From assembly GCA_021846845.1 (NCBI GenBank), contig JAJZWB010000019.1:1-37871 (forward strand): a stretch of DNA of 37,871 bases, given 5' to 3'. Position numbers and translations under genes: made by a program. The stretch's first letter is position 1. Each line of letters starts with the position of its first letter. This document shows positions 1 through 9,126 of the stretch, in pieces. The notes under the pieces were generated by a model. The model worked only from the letters and a program-made list of their open reading frames with translations, was not told where the DNA came from and did not search any database. The stretch comes from Actinomycetes bacterium (GTDB lineage Bacteria > Actinomycetota > Thermoleophilia > Solirubrobacterales > Solirubrobacteraceae).

Positions 1-756
1 ACGCAGAACCCCGCCGGGGACCCGCCGACCCCCGCCGGGGACCCGCCGACCGCAGCCGGGGACCCGCCGACCGCAGCCGGGGACCCGCCGGCCCCCGGTG
101 AGCCGCGGGGCACCGCCGGCGACCCGTCGGCACCCGCAGCGGGCCCCCCATCATCCGCCCCCGGCGGCCCGCGGACCGCCCCCGGCGGCCCGCCGACCCC
201 CGGCGACCCGCCGCGCGCGACCACCGCCGGCGACAACCCTCGATCCCGCCCGCCGGCCGCGACACGGACGCCATCCGCCGGCGGCGCTGCGCCCTCGCCG
301 CCGGCCTCGGGATCGCCCGGGGAGGAGCCGGCCGATCGGGGGGTTCGCCGGCTCTACTGGGCGATCGGCGCGGTGGTTGTCGCCCTGCTCGTGGTCGGAC
401 TGGTCCGATACTCGGCGGCGAAGAACGATGCTGAGGCCCAGCGGAAGGCCCAGCAGCTAGTGCAGAGGTTCGATCGCCTGGGGCTCGCGGCTCCCGTCAG
501 CCGCAACGACATCGCCAGATCGCTGGGCACCGACGGCGGAGCGGTGTGCGCAAACCCCGCCAACGCGCTCGGCAAGGCGACGCTCGACGACATGCTCGCC
601 AACGGAGCCTCGTTCGTCGGGCACCGGCCCGTGATCTTCGACCGTCGCATCCTGCTCGGCGAGGTGATGATCCTGCAGGTCTACTGTCCCGAGAAGCTGG
701 CCCCCTACCGCCAGAAGATCGACGCCCTGAAGCTGCGCAACACGGTCAGCGGCTGA
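1..756 (+). CDS. 5'-truncated protein with Pro/Gly/Asp-rich repeat region followed by a single TM helix and short C-terminal domain
   Basis: Frame 1 is open from base 1 to TGA at 754-756; translation TQNPAGDPPTPAGDPPTAAGDPPTAAGDPP...RRLYWAIGAVVVALLVVGLVRYSAAKNDAEAQRKAQ; no start in window upstream of repeats. Confidence 0.65.
   Translation, partial: TQNPAGDPPTPAGDPPTAAGDPPTAAGDPPAPGEPRGTAGDPSAPAAGPPSSAPGGPRTAPGGPPTPGDPPRATTAGDNPRSRPPAATRTPSAGGAAPSPPASGSPGEEPADRGVRRLYWAIGAVVVALLVVGLVRYSAAKNDAEAQRKAQQLVQRFDRLGLAAPVSRNDIARSLGTDGGAVCANPANALGKATLDDMLANGASFVGHRPVIFDRRILLGEVMILQVYCPEKLAPYRQKIDALKLRNTVSG
13..96 (+). repeat. Four tandem 21-bp units (gccggggacccgccgaccNcN) encoding (T/A)AGDPP(T)
   Basis: Units at 13, 34, 55 and 76 read directly from sequence; the same motif degenerates further downstream. 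Confidence 0.85.
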
Positions 757-2417
757 TGCCCGGCGAAGCCCGCCTCGGCCCGTCCGGAGACTCCGCGAGC
801 GAGGCTCAGCCGGAGCCGCGGGCGGGACGCGGAGTGCTCGCGGCGGCGTCGATCTCGGCGCTGGTGGTCAACGCCAACACCTCCGCGGTCACGATCCTGC
901 TGCCAGCCATCAGCAGGGATGTGGACACGCCGGTGGCGCGGCTGCAGTGGGCGGTCACCGGCTACAGCCTCGTCGGCGCCGCGGTGATCGTGACCTCCGG
1001 AGCCCTGGGCGACGTCCTGGGACGACGCAGGGTGTTCCTCGCCGGCCTCGGTCTGTTCATCGCCTCCTGCGTGCTGATCGCGCTGTCCGGGACCGGCGCC
1101 GCCGTGGTCGTCGGCCGCATGATCCAGGGCGCGGCGGGCGCGACGATCCTCGCCTGCGGCATGAGCCTCCTGTCGGTCGCCGCCTCCGGCTCCGAGCAGA
1201 TGAGGGCGATCACCGTGTGGGGAGCGGCGTCTGCCGCGGGCGCCGCGGCGGGCCCTCTGGTCGGCGGGCTGCTTGTGGACGTCACCGGATGGCAGGGACT
1301 CTTCTGGATCGACGCCGTGGTCGCCGCCGCGTGCGTTCCGGTGACGGTCGTGGCCGTCCGGGAATCGAGCGACCCGACGCGCTCGCGCTCGATCGACTAC
1401 TGGGGCACGCTGCTGATCGCGATCGTGCTCGTCCCGCTCGTGCTCTCGCTCAGCAAGGGCAACGACTGGGGCTGGGCTTCTGCGGCGACGATCGGCTGCC
1501 TGGCGGTGTCCGCGGCCGCGGCACTGGGCTTCGTGGCCGTGGAGCGGCGCGTCGCGGCCCCGCTGGTCAACCTGGGGCTGCTGCGCAACCGGGTGCTCGT
1601 CGGCGCGACGCTGGCGATCCTGATCGTCGCCGGTGCCATCAACGCGCTCATGTACGTCCTGAGCCTCTACTTCCAGAACCCGTCCGCCCTCGGGATGAGC
1701 GCGCTGGAGGCGGGTCTCGCGACGCTGCCGGCAGCCGCCGGCATGGTCGCGATCACGCCGCTCATAACCCCCCTTGCGATCCGGATCGGGACGGGTGCCG
1801 CGGTCGGGCTCGGCTTCGCCCTCGCAGCCGCCGGCTGCGCGGCGATCGTGTTCGTCAGCGCGTCCTGGCAGTACCTGGCGTTCATGGCCCCGCTGGTCGC
1901 GATCGCCGCAGGGCTCGGCCTCGCCAACGGCCCGGCCTCATCGGCGTCGACGGCGTCGGTCAGCGCGGACGAGGTCGGCCAGGCGTCCGGGATCTCCAAC
2001 ATGGCCCGTTACATCGGCGGCTCGGTCGCCGTCGCCGCCGTGGCGATGGTGTTCAGCGCGGTCACCAACAAGAAGCTCGCCGCCGGGTCAGCCACCCCGG
2101 ACGCGATCGCGTCCGGGCTGTCCAGCGCCGCGCTCGTGCTGGCCCTCTTCTCCGCCGCGGGCATCGGCCTCGCCCTGCTGGCCAGGGGCCATCGCCAGGC
2201 TCGGGCGAGCGCGGTCGACCGCGCGGCCGCTGCGGCCGCCGGCTCCCACACGCTCCCTACACGTCCGGTGTCAGGGCGGCCCGCGGCCGGTGCGGGCAGC
2301 GGTCCGGCCCGGGTGAGCAGCGGTCCGGCCCGGGTGAGCAGCGGTCCGGCCGGGCCGGCGCAGCCGACGAGTGCTGCACGTCGCGGCAGGGAAAGGGCAC
2401 GGCATGCCGGCAGATGA
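756..2417 (+). CDS. MFS transporter, DHA2/EmrB-QacA-type drug exporter
   Basis: ATG at 756 overlaps the preceding TGA; multiple hydrophobic helices; GALGDVLGRRRVFLAGLGLF motif-A-like segment; ORF track frame 546..2417. Confidence 0.85.
   Translation: MPGEARLGPSGDSASEAQPEPRAGRGVLAAASISALVVNANTSAVTILLPAISRDVDTPVARLQWAVTGYSLVGAAVIVTSGALGDVLGRRRVFLAGLGLFIASCVLIALSGTGAAVVVGRMIQGAAGATILACGMSLLSVAASGSEQMRAITVWGAASAAGAAAGPLVGGLLVDVTGWQGLFWIDAVVAAACVPVTVVAVRESSDPTRSRSIDYWGTLLIAIVLVPLVLSLSKGNDWGWASAATIGCLAVSAAAALGFVAVERRVAAPLVNLGLLRNRVLVGATLAILIVAGAINALMYVLSLYFQNPSALGMSALEAGLATLPAAAGMVAITPLITPLAIRIGTGAAVGLGFALAAAGCAAIVFVSASWQYLAFMAPLVAIAAGLGLANGPASSASTASVSADEVGQASGISNMARYIGGSVAVAAVAMVFSAVTNKKLAAGSATPDAIASGLSSAALVLALFSAAGIGLALLARGHRQARASAVDRAAAAAAGSHTLPTRPVSGRPAAGAGSGPARVSSGPARVSSGPAGPAQPTSAARRGRERARHAGR
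2296..2352 (+). repeat. 21-bp tandem repeat (gcagcggtccggcccgggtga), about 2.7 copies, encoding the MFS C-terminal tail SSGPARV
   Basis: Copies at 2296, 2317 and 2338 (last diverges). Confidence 0.8.
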
Positions 2418-2473
2418 TCCGCCGCGATCGAGCCTCCGGCGCCGGGTCCGGCTCAGAGGAGAAAGGACACGCC

Positions 2474-3832
2474 ATGCCAGTCGATGACCTGCGACCAGCC
2501 ATCGGGGACCTGATGGATCGTGCCAGGGACGATCTCGCGACGCTCGTCGCGTTCAGGTCCGTCGCCGACCCCAGGCAGTACCCGCCAGAGGAGTGCCGCG
2601 CGGCCGCGCAGTGGGTGGTCGACGCCTTCGCCGAGGTCGGGCTGCGGGACGTCCGGATGTCGCGCACCCCCGACGGGAGCCTGGCCGTTCACGGTGCCTC
2701 GCCCGCCCCCGACGGCGCACCCACGGTGCTGCTGTACTGCCACTACGACGTGCAGCCGCCGCTCGGCGAGGACGCGTGGGATACACCGGTCTGGCAGCTG
2801 ACGGAACGCGACGGCCGCTGGTACGGGCGCGGAACGGCCGACTGCAAGGGCAACATCGCGATGCACCTCACCGCGCTGCGTGCCCTGCGGGAGCGCCACG
2901 GAGAGCTTCCATGCGGTGTGAAGCTGATCTGCGAGGGCTCCGAGGAACAGGGAACCGGCGGGCTAGAGGCCTTCGTGCCGCAGAACGCGGAGCTGCTGCG
3001 CGCCGACGCCATCCTGGTCTGCGACACCGGCAACTCCGCGGTCGGCGTGCCGACGCTCACCACCACCCTGCGGGGCATGGCGAGCGTGGACGTGCGATTG
3101 AGCGCGCTCGCCGGCGCGATGCACTCAGGCATGTTCGGCGGACCGGCGCCCGATCCGGTCGCAGGGCTGATCTCGATCCTGGCCTCGCTGCACGACGCTC
3201 GCGGCGACACCACGGTCGACGGGATCGACAACACCCAGACGTGGGCCGGGCTGGACTACGCGTCCGTGCAGTTCCGCGCCGACGCCCGGGTTCTCGACGG
3301 AGTGGACCTGATCGGCAGCGGGTCTGTCGCCGACATGCTCTGGGCGCGCCCGGCGGCCACCGTGGTCGGGATCGACGCGCCACCGGTGATCGGCTCCGCC
3401 TCGGCGGTCCAGGGAACGGCCGCAGCCCGGGTGAGCCTGCGCGTGCCCCCTGGGATCGACGGCGCCGCCGCACAGGATGCGCTCATGGCGCACCTGCGCC
3501 GGCGCGTGCCGTGGAACCTGCGATGCGAGATCAAGCGTGTAGCCGTCGGCGATCCGTTCGTGGGCTCGCTGGCGGGCCCCGGCTTCGATGCCCTGCGCGC
3601 CGCGATGGAGGAGGCATACGGGCGTGAGCTGACCACGGAGGGACAGGGTGGCTCGATCCCGCTGTGCAACGTGTTCGGCGAGACCTACCCAGAGGCCGAG
3701 ATCTTCCTGCTCGGTGTCGAGGAGCCGAGATGCCTGATCCACGCGCCGAACGAGAGCGTCGACCCCTCGGAGATCGAGCATCTGGCGCTGGCCGAGGCGC
3801 TCTTCCTGGAGAAGTACGCGAGGGTCGCTTGA
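2474..3832 (+). CDS. M20 family metallopeptidase/dipeptidase
   Basis: ATG 2474 preceded by gaggagaaagga RBS; motifs YCHYDVQPP, GRGTADCKGN, CEGSEEQGTGG, AMHSGMFGG. Confidence 0.9.
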   Translation: MPVDDLRPAIGDLMDRARDDLATLVAFRSVADPRQYPPEECRAAAQWVVDAFAEVGLRDVRMSRTPDGSLAVHGASPAPDGAPTVLLYCHYDVQPPLGEDAWDTPVWQLTERDGRWYGRGTADCKGNIAMHLTALRALRERHGELPCGVKLICEGSEEQGTGGLEAFVPQNAELLRADAILVCDTGNSAVGVPTLTTTLRGMASVDVRLSALAGAMHSGMFGGPAPDPVAGLISILASLHDARGDTTVDGIDNTQTWAGLDYASVQFRADARVLDGVDLIGSGSVADMLWARPAATVVGIDAPPVIGSASAVQGTAAARVSLRVPPGIDGAAAQDALMAHLRRRVPWNLRCEIKRVAVGDPFVGSLAGPGFDALRAAMEEAYGRELTTEGQGGSIPLCNVFGETYPEAEIFLLGVEEPRCLIHAPNESVDPSEIEHLALAEALFLEKYARVA

Positions 3833-5289
3833 TGCGCCGCGCGCCGGCGAACGCGGGTGAGCTCGCGCAGCACGCCGCCGCCGCAGACCGCTCGGCGGCT
3901 GAGGACGGAGCCGACGGTGCGCCGCAGCCGACGATCGGCCTCGTATCGTGCCTGGCATTCGCCGTGGGGACGATGGTCGGCGGCGGCGTCTTCACCCTGT
4001 CGGGCACCGCGGTGAACACCGCGGGGCCCGCGGCGATCCTCAGCTACCTGCTCGCCGGCACGGTGATGCTGCTGGCGGCGCTGTGCTTCGTCGCGATCGC
4101 CGGGCGCGCGCGACGCGGCGACAGCGGCTACGGGCCGGTCGGAGACCTGCTCGGGCCGCTGTGGCGCTTCCTGGCGATGTGGGGCTTCTACATCAATGGC
4201 GTGATGCTGCTGACCTTCCTGCTCGTCTCGTTCGGCGACTACCTCAACCAGTACTTCCTCTCAGGGCTGGGAGCGCTGGCGGCCGCGGTGATCGCGACCG
4301 CCGCGATCGCGATGCTCAACCTCGGGCCCGCCGACCGGGTCGGGCGAGCCGAGACGGTGGTCGTCGCCGTCAAGATCGCGATCCTGCTGTTCTTCGTCGC
4401 GTGGGGCCTGTCCCAGATCTCCGATGCCCGTTTCACGCCGTTCTCCCCGGGGGGCGCGCACGGAGTCCTGCAGATGACCGCGCTCCTGTTCACCGCATAC
4501 ACGGGCTTCAACGTGGTAACCAACATGGCGGGCTCGGTGCGCGACCCGCGCCGGACGGTGCCGGTGGCGGTCATAGGATCGGTGCTGATCTCGGCCGCGC
4601 TCTACGTGGGCGTCATCCTCGCGATGCTCGCCAGCGGCGTCGACCACTTCGGCGACGCGGGCGTTGGGCAGGCTGCGGAGGCCCTGATGGGAGGCTGGGG
4701 CGGCTACGTGATCGCTTTCGCTGCCTGCCTGTCGACGCTCTCGGGCGCCAACGCCAACATGCTCGGAGCCAGCGAGCTGATGCTGCGGCTGGTCTCGCAG
4801 CGCGACGTGCCGGCGGCGCTCGGGCGAACCACCGGCCACGGAAGCCCGGTTCTGAGCATCGGCCTGATCACAGCCGTCACCGTCCTGCTGGTGTCCCTCT
4901 CCAACCTGGACAACGTAGTCGCCTACTCCAACGTGGGGGCACTGGTGGCGATGATCATCGTCAGCGCCGCGGCGCTGAGACTCGCCCGGCGCGGATGGCC
5001 CGGTTCAGGGCTTCGCCTGCCGGGAAAGGCGACGATCCCCGCCGTGGCGATCGTCGTGTGCCTGGCGCAGTTCCCATCCCTTGGATGGGGGCGCGTGGGA
5101 GTCGGCCTGCTGCTGGTCGCGGCCGGGCTGCTCCTCTATTTCGCACGCCGCATCACCCGCTTCGGCGAGGGCGTGGTCGAGGCCATCGGCACGCGAATGC
5201 TGACACACGACACACCTCTTCAGCGCGCGCTGCGGGATGTCGAGCTGTACCGAATCCTCACACGGGGGCGTCACTGTTACCGTGAGTAG
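3832..5289 (+). CDS. APC superfamily amino acid permease
   Basis: ATG 3832 overlaps the M20 stop (TGATG); N-term IGLVSCLAFAVGTMVGGGVFTLSGTAVNTAGPAAILSYLLAG; about 12 hydrophobic segments. Confidence 0.88.
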   Translation: MRRAPANAGELAQHAAAADRSAAEDGADGAPQPTIGLVSCLAFAVGTMVGGGVFTLSGTAVNTAGPAAILSYLLAGTVMLLAALCFVAIAGRARRGDSGYGPVGDLLGPLWRFLAMWGFYINGVMLLTFLLVSFGDYLNQYFLSGLGALAAAVIATAAIAMLNLGPADRVGRAETVVVAVKIAILLFFVAWGLSQISDARFTPFSPGGAHGVLQMTALLFTAYTGFNVVTNMAGSVRDPRRTVPVAVIGSVLISAALYVGVILAMLASGVDHFGDAGVGQAAEALMGGWGGYVIAFAACLSTLSGANANMLGASELMLRLVSQRDVPAALGRTTGHGSPVLSIGLITAVTVLLVSLSNLDNVVAYSNVGALVAMIIVSAAALRLARRGWPGSGLRLPGKATIPAVAIVVCLAQFPSLGWGRVGVGLLLVAAGLLLYFARRITRFGEGVVEAIGTRMLTHDTPLQRALRDVELYRILTRGRHCYRE

Positions 5290-5291
5290 TG

Positions 5292-5320
5292 GAACGCGCG
5301 CGGGATCGCCGCGCGCGTTC
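5292..5320 (+). terminator. Strong hairpin downstream of the permease
   Basis: gaacgcgcgcgg-gatcg-ccgcgcgcgttc: perfect 12-bp stem, 5-nt loop, 3 nt after the stop; no U-tract. Confidence 0.6.
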
Positions 5321-5376
5321 GACGCCGTCTGACCGCGGGCCGTTCCGGAACGCGGTGGCGCGCTCCACGCGCCGCT

Positions 5377-5784
5377 TCAGGAGGAGCGATGCCGGTCGAC
5401 CGACCTGCGCCGCGGCGCCGCGGCGCAGCCGCCTCCGGTCTGGCTCTCTGCCCTGCTCACGGTGAGCACGCCGTCGTTGCTTCGGCGCACGTGCACCACG
5501 TACACGGTGCCGTTGGCAGCGGCCGTGCGGACGTCGAAGACGGGAACGCCATGCTCGACATCCGCCTCGGTGCGCAGCACTCGGGGCCGGCAGGCACCCC
5601 GGTGGTGCCTGTCAAGGTAGACGACCGCGGCGTGATCGGCGCGCCTGGCCGCCGTCGTCTGAGACCGGCCGGCCGCGCTCGCGACCACCGGCGACAGCCC
5701 GGCGGTCACGCCTGCGATCGCGACGGCTGATGCAACGGTGACGCCGCGGCTGCGACCTGCGGCGGATCGAACGCCCTCGATCAT
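5377..5784 (-). CDS. Small secreted protein, PepSY-like C-terminal segment
   Basis: Signal-peptide-like N-term (MIEGVRSAAGRSRGVTVASAVAIAGVTAGLSPVVASAAG); EHGVPVFDVRTAAANGTVYVVHVRRSNDGVLTV resembles PepSY strands; start may be 5823. Confidence 0.5.
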   Translation of the reverse strand: MIEGVRSAAGRSRGVTVASAVAIAGVTAGLSPVVASAAGRSQTTAARRADHAAVVYLDRHHRGACRPRVLRTEADVEHGVPVFDVRTAAANGTVYVVHVRRSNDGVLTVSRAESQTGGGCAAAPRRRSVDRHRSS

Positions 5785-5927
5785 CTTCACGCTCCTTACC
5801 TGGTCTTGTGACTGCACGATCATCGGCGTGCTCGATGAGCGTCACACCGGATGATGGGATCACGCTAAACCGGGGATGAGAGTCTTTTCACCGGGCCGTT
5901 CGTGCGGCCGTGCGCATGGCGCACCGC

Positions 5928-7253
5928 TCACATGAACAGCTGCTGATAGATGAGGAAGACGTTCATCACGGTGATCGCGATCGCGCACGCCCAGGCCGCG
6001 ATGCTCGTGATCGGCCTGTTGACATGCACTCCCATGACGGAGCGCCGACCGGTCATGACCACCAGGGGGATCAGCGCGAGCGGAATGCCGAACGAGAGCA
6101 CGACCTGGCTGAGCACGAGCGCCCGGGTGGGATCCACTCCCAGCGCGATCACGATGATCGCCGGGATCATCGTGAGCGCACGGCGAAGCATGAGCGGGAT
6201 GCGGAAGTTGATGAAACCGGCCATCACCACCTGGCCGGCGAAGGTCCCGACGCTTGAGGATGACGCGCCGGAGGCGAGCAGCGCCACCGCGAAGGCGAGC
6301 GCCGCGGTGCCGCCGACGAGATGGCCGAACTCCGCGTGTGCCTGCTGGATCGTGCTCAGGCCGCTCAGCGCGGGCGTGTGGAACAGCTTCGCGGCGACGG
6401 CGAGCATCGCCATGTTCACGATCCCCGCGAGGCCGAGGGCGATGATCACGTCGAGTCGCTCGAAGCGGATGACCCGAGCCCGCTCGCCGTCGTCGCGGCA
6501 GGCCATGCGTCCCTGGGTCAGGGCCGAGTGCAGGTAGATGACGTGCGGCATCACCGTCGCACCCACGATCCCGACGGCGATGTAGACCGAGCCCGTGCCG
6601 TGCAGGCCCGGAAGCAGGCCGTGCAGCGAGCCGCTCGCGGACGGGCCGATGCGGAGCGTCTCGTAGAGGAACCCGAGGAAGATGATCCCCAGCAGCGCGG
6701 TGATCGCCAGCTCGAAGCGGCGCAACCCGCGCGCCTGAAGCTCGAGGATCGCGAACGCGATCACGCCGGTGATCACCCCGGCCGGCAGCAGCGGGACGTG
6801 AAACAGCAGGTTCAGGCCGATCGAGGCTCCGAGGAACTCGGCGATGTCGGTCGACATCGCCATGATCTCCGCCTGGATCCACATCCCCCATGTCACGGCC
6901 CGCGGGGCGTGGACGCGGATCATCTGGGGCAGGTTGCGGTCGGTCGCGATACCGAGCTTGGCCGACAGGTACTGGATCAGCATCGCGACCAGGTTCGCCA
7001 GCAGCACCACCCACAGGAGCAGGTAGCCGTACTGCGCGCCTCCCTGCACGTTGGTGGCGAAGTTCCCCGGGTCCACGTATGCGATCGAAGCGACGAACGC
7101 GGGCCCGAGCATGAACAGCGTGGCGCGCAGCCTTCCCCTGGACAGGACGCGCTCGAGCGCGCTGGGACCGCCCTGCTCGGGCAGCGTGACCGACGCGCCA
7201 TCCGCAGCGACGCCCTCGAGCGCGGGAACGGCTGCTCGGCGCCAGGCGCTCAT
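5928..7253 (-). CDS. mntH: Nramp family divalent metal (Mn2+/Fe2+) transporter
   Basis: Motif DPGNFATNVQGGAQYGYLLLWVVLLANLVAMLIQYLSAKLGIAT; start overlaps the regulator stop (ATGA). Confidence 0.92.
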   Translation of the reverse strand: MSAWRRAAVPALEGVAADGASVTLPEQGGPSALERVLSRGRLRATLFMLGPAFVASIAYVDPGNFATNVQGGAQYGYLLLWVVLLANLVAMLIQYLSAKLGIATDRNLPQMIRVHAPRAVTWGMWIQAEIMAMSTDIAEFLGASIGLNLLFHVPLLPAGVITGVIAFAILELQARGLRRFELAITALLGIIFLGFLYETLRIGPSASGSLHGLLPGLHGTGSVYIAVGIVGATVMPHVIYLHSALTQGRMACRDDGERARVIRFERLDVIIALGLAGIVNMAMLAVAAKLFHTPALSGLSTIQQAHAEFGHLVGGTAALAFAVALLASGASSSSVGTFAGQVVMAGFINFRIPLMLRRALTMIPAIIVIALGVDPTRALVLSQVVLSFGIPLALIPLVVMTGRRSVMGVHVNRPITSIAAWACAIAITVMNVFLIYQQLFM

Positions 7254-7933
7254 CTGGACGCGGGCTCCAGCTCGATCCGCATCGCACGCGCGAGCCCCCC
7301 GCCGAGCGGCATCTCCCGCTCGCCGACCCGGACGAACACCGGTCCACCGAACGGCTGGCGGCCGATCACCTCCAGCTCGTCCCCCAGAGCTATCCCCTGC
7401 TCGGCCAGGTAGCGGAGCATCTCAGGGTCCGAGTCGGAGACGCGTACGAAGCGCCCGATCGTCCCAGGCGAGAGCTCCTCCAGGCAGCACGTCTCCGCCT
7501 CGTGGATCTCCAGCGCCGGCGACGGGATCGGGTCACCGTGCGGGTCCACAGTCGGGTCCCCGAGGCGTTCCGCGATCAGCCGCTCCAGCTCGTCGGACAG
7601 CACGTGCTCGAGGACCTCCGCCTCGGCGTGCACCTGGTCCCAGGGCATCCCGAGCTCATCGGCGAGGAACAGCTCCAGCAGGCGGTGATGACGCATGACC
7701 TCCAGCGCGACCCGGCGCCCGCGATCGGTGAGCCGAACTCCCCGATACGGCTCGTGCTCCGCCAGGCCGAGGTCCGAGAGCTTGCGCAGCATCGCCGAGA
7801 CCGAGCCCGGCGTGACCCCGAGCCGTGCGGCCAGATCGTTGGTCGAAACCGGGGTGCCCCCACGCGACTCCAGCGCGTACACGGCCTTCGCGTAATCCTG
7901 AATGTGAGCGGAGACCGATTCCACAGCTGACAT
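7250..7933 (-). CDS. mntR: DtxR/MntR family metal-dependent transcriptional regulator
   Basis: SAHIQDYAKAVYALESRGGTPVSTNDLAARLGVTPGSVSAMLRKLSDLGLAEHEPYRGVRLTDRGRRVALEVMRHHRLLELFL; C-terminal FeoA/SH3-like domain; alternative TTG start at 7954. Confidence 0.9.
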   Translation of the reverse strand: MSAVESVSAHIQDYAKAVYALESRGGTPVSTNDLAARLGVTPGSVSAMLRKLSDLGLAEHEPYRGVRLTDRGRRVALEVMRHHRLLELFLADELGMPWDQVHAEAEVLEHVLSDELERLIAERLGDPTVDPHGDPIPSPALEIHEAETCCLEELSPGTIGRFVRVSDSDPEMLRYLAEQGIALGDELEVIGRQPFGGPVFVRVGEREMPLGGGLARAMRIELEPASR

Positions 7934-7937
7934 ATGG

Positions 7938-7959
7938 GAAGTTTGGCATGCCAAACTTC
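7938..7959. promoter_or_regulatory. Candidate MntR/DtxR operator (22-bp perfect palindrome)
   Basis: gaagtttggcatgccaaacttc is identical to its reverse complement; lies immediately upstream of the mntR ATG at 7933. Confidence 0.75.
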
Positions 7960-8139
7960 ATCTGTCAAGGCGGCTCACCCAGGCTCTGAGGTCGGCTCAT
8001 CACGACCGGTCCGCATCGGCGACCGGTCCCGCCGGCGAGACGCGCCACCGATGCGCCAAACTGGGGCGCAGCCGTGCGCGCGAACCCCGTGACGATCCCC
8101 GCGGCGATCGCCGCTCCGGCGCCGAGGGGACTCTGAGCG

Positions 8140-8958
8140 GTGACGGCCGACGGGCGCGAGCCGTCTCTTCAGGCCCGGTTCAATGCGGAGGTCTGGCGCG
8201 CGGGGCGGTATCTGTCCCAGTACGACCGTCGCGACCTGCATCCGGCCGAGGCGCTTATGCTCGCACGCCATCGGGAGCACTTCTCACGCCGGGTGCTGGA
8301 CGTCGGCTGTGGCGCGGGACGGATCCTCCGCTATCTGGTGGCGCTCGGGGCCGACGCGCACGGCGTGGACATCTCACCGCGCATGGTCGAGCACTGCCGA
8401 GCGCTGTTCCCCGCGCTTGACATCCGCATCGGCGACGTCCGCTCGCTGCCGGAGTCCGCCCACGGCGCGTTCGACGTCGTGCTGCTGTCGGACAACCTGC
8501 TCGACGTGCTGGACGATGCGGAGCGAAGGTCGGCGCTCGCCGACATCCGCGGGTTGCTGGCGGAGGGGGGCCTGCTCGTCTTCTCCTCCCACAACCTCTG
8601 GGCCCGCGATCATCGAGGCAGCGCGCCGGGCGAGCGCCGCGCGGGACGACTCGGGCTGCTGCTGGATCGCCCCCCGCGCTGGACGCTGCGCGCCATCGGA
8701 GGCCTGCCGCGTCGGCGCGCCAACCGGCGGCTGCTGGGCCCCCACCAAAGCCGCGCGGTCGACCACGCGATCGTCAACGACGCCGCTCACGACTACTCGC
8801 TCCTTCACTACTACATCTCACGTGGCGCCCAGGAGCGCCAGCTCGCCCAGCTCGGGCTGCGCCTGATCGAGGTGCTCGAGTTCGACGGCACGTCCGTCCC
8901 GGCGGGCGCCGACGGCCGGGGAGGCTCGCTGTATTACGTGGCTACGCCGACGGGCTGA
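8140..8958 (+). CDS. Class I SAM-dependent methyltransferase
   Basis: VLDVGCGAGRILRYLVALGADAHGVDISPRMVEHCR motif I; FDVVLLSDNLLDVL; GTG start. Confidence 0.85.
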   Translation: MTADGREPSLQARFNAEVWRAGRYLSQYDRRDLHPAEALMLARHREHFSRRVLDVGCGAGRILRYLVALGADAHGVDISPRMVEHCRALFPALDIRIGDVRSLPESAHGAFDVVLLSDNLLDVLDDAERRSALADIRGLLAEGGLLVFSSHNLWARDHRGSAPGERRAGRLGLLLDRPPRWTLRAIGGLPRRRANRRLLGPHQSRAVDHAIVNDAAHDYSLLHYYISRGAQERQLAQLGLRLIEVLEFDGTSVPAGADGRGGSLYYVATPTG

Positions 8959-9008
8959 AGCTCGAGCCGCGAGCCCCGCACCGAGCCCGCCGCGGGGCGC
9001 AACGGGGT

Positions 9009-9126
9009 CGCCGCTGCAGCCGGGTCTGGCCGGGGCGCCGCTGCAGCCGGGTCTGGCCGGGGCGCCGCTGCAGCCGGGTCTGGCCGGGGCGCCGCCTGGC
9101 GCCGCTGCAGCCGGTTCTAGCCGGGG
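9009..9126. repeat. 27-bp tandem repeat, three perfect copies plus one diverged copy after a 10-bp interruption
   Basis: cgccgctgcagccgggtctggccgggg at 9009-9035, 9036-9062, 9063-9089; diverged copy 9100-9126. Confidence 0.92.

Noticed and set aside
947-2470. Long + strand ORF extending upstream of the M20 peptidase (947..3832)
   Set aside because: The N-terminal part is Arg-rich out-of-frame translation of the MFS gene; the M20 domain starts at ATG 2474 with a good RBS
8004-8029. GACCGGTCC repeated twice, 17 bp apart
   Set aside because: Short GC palindromes of this sort are expected by chance in such GC-rich DNA; no further copies aligned with a promoter
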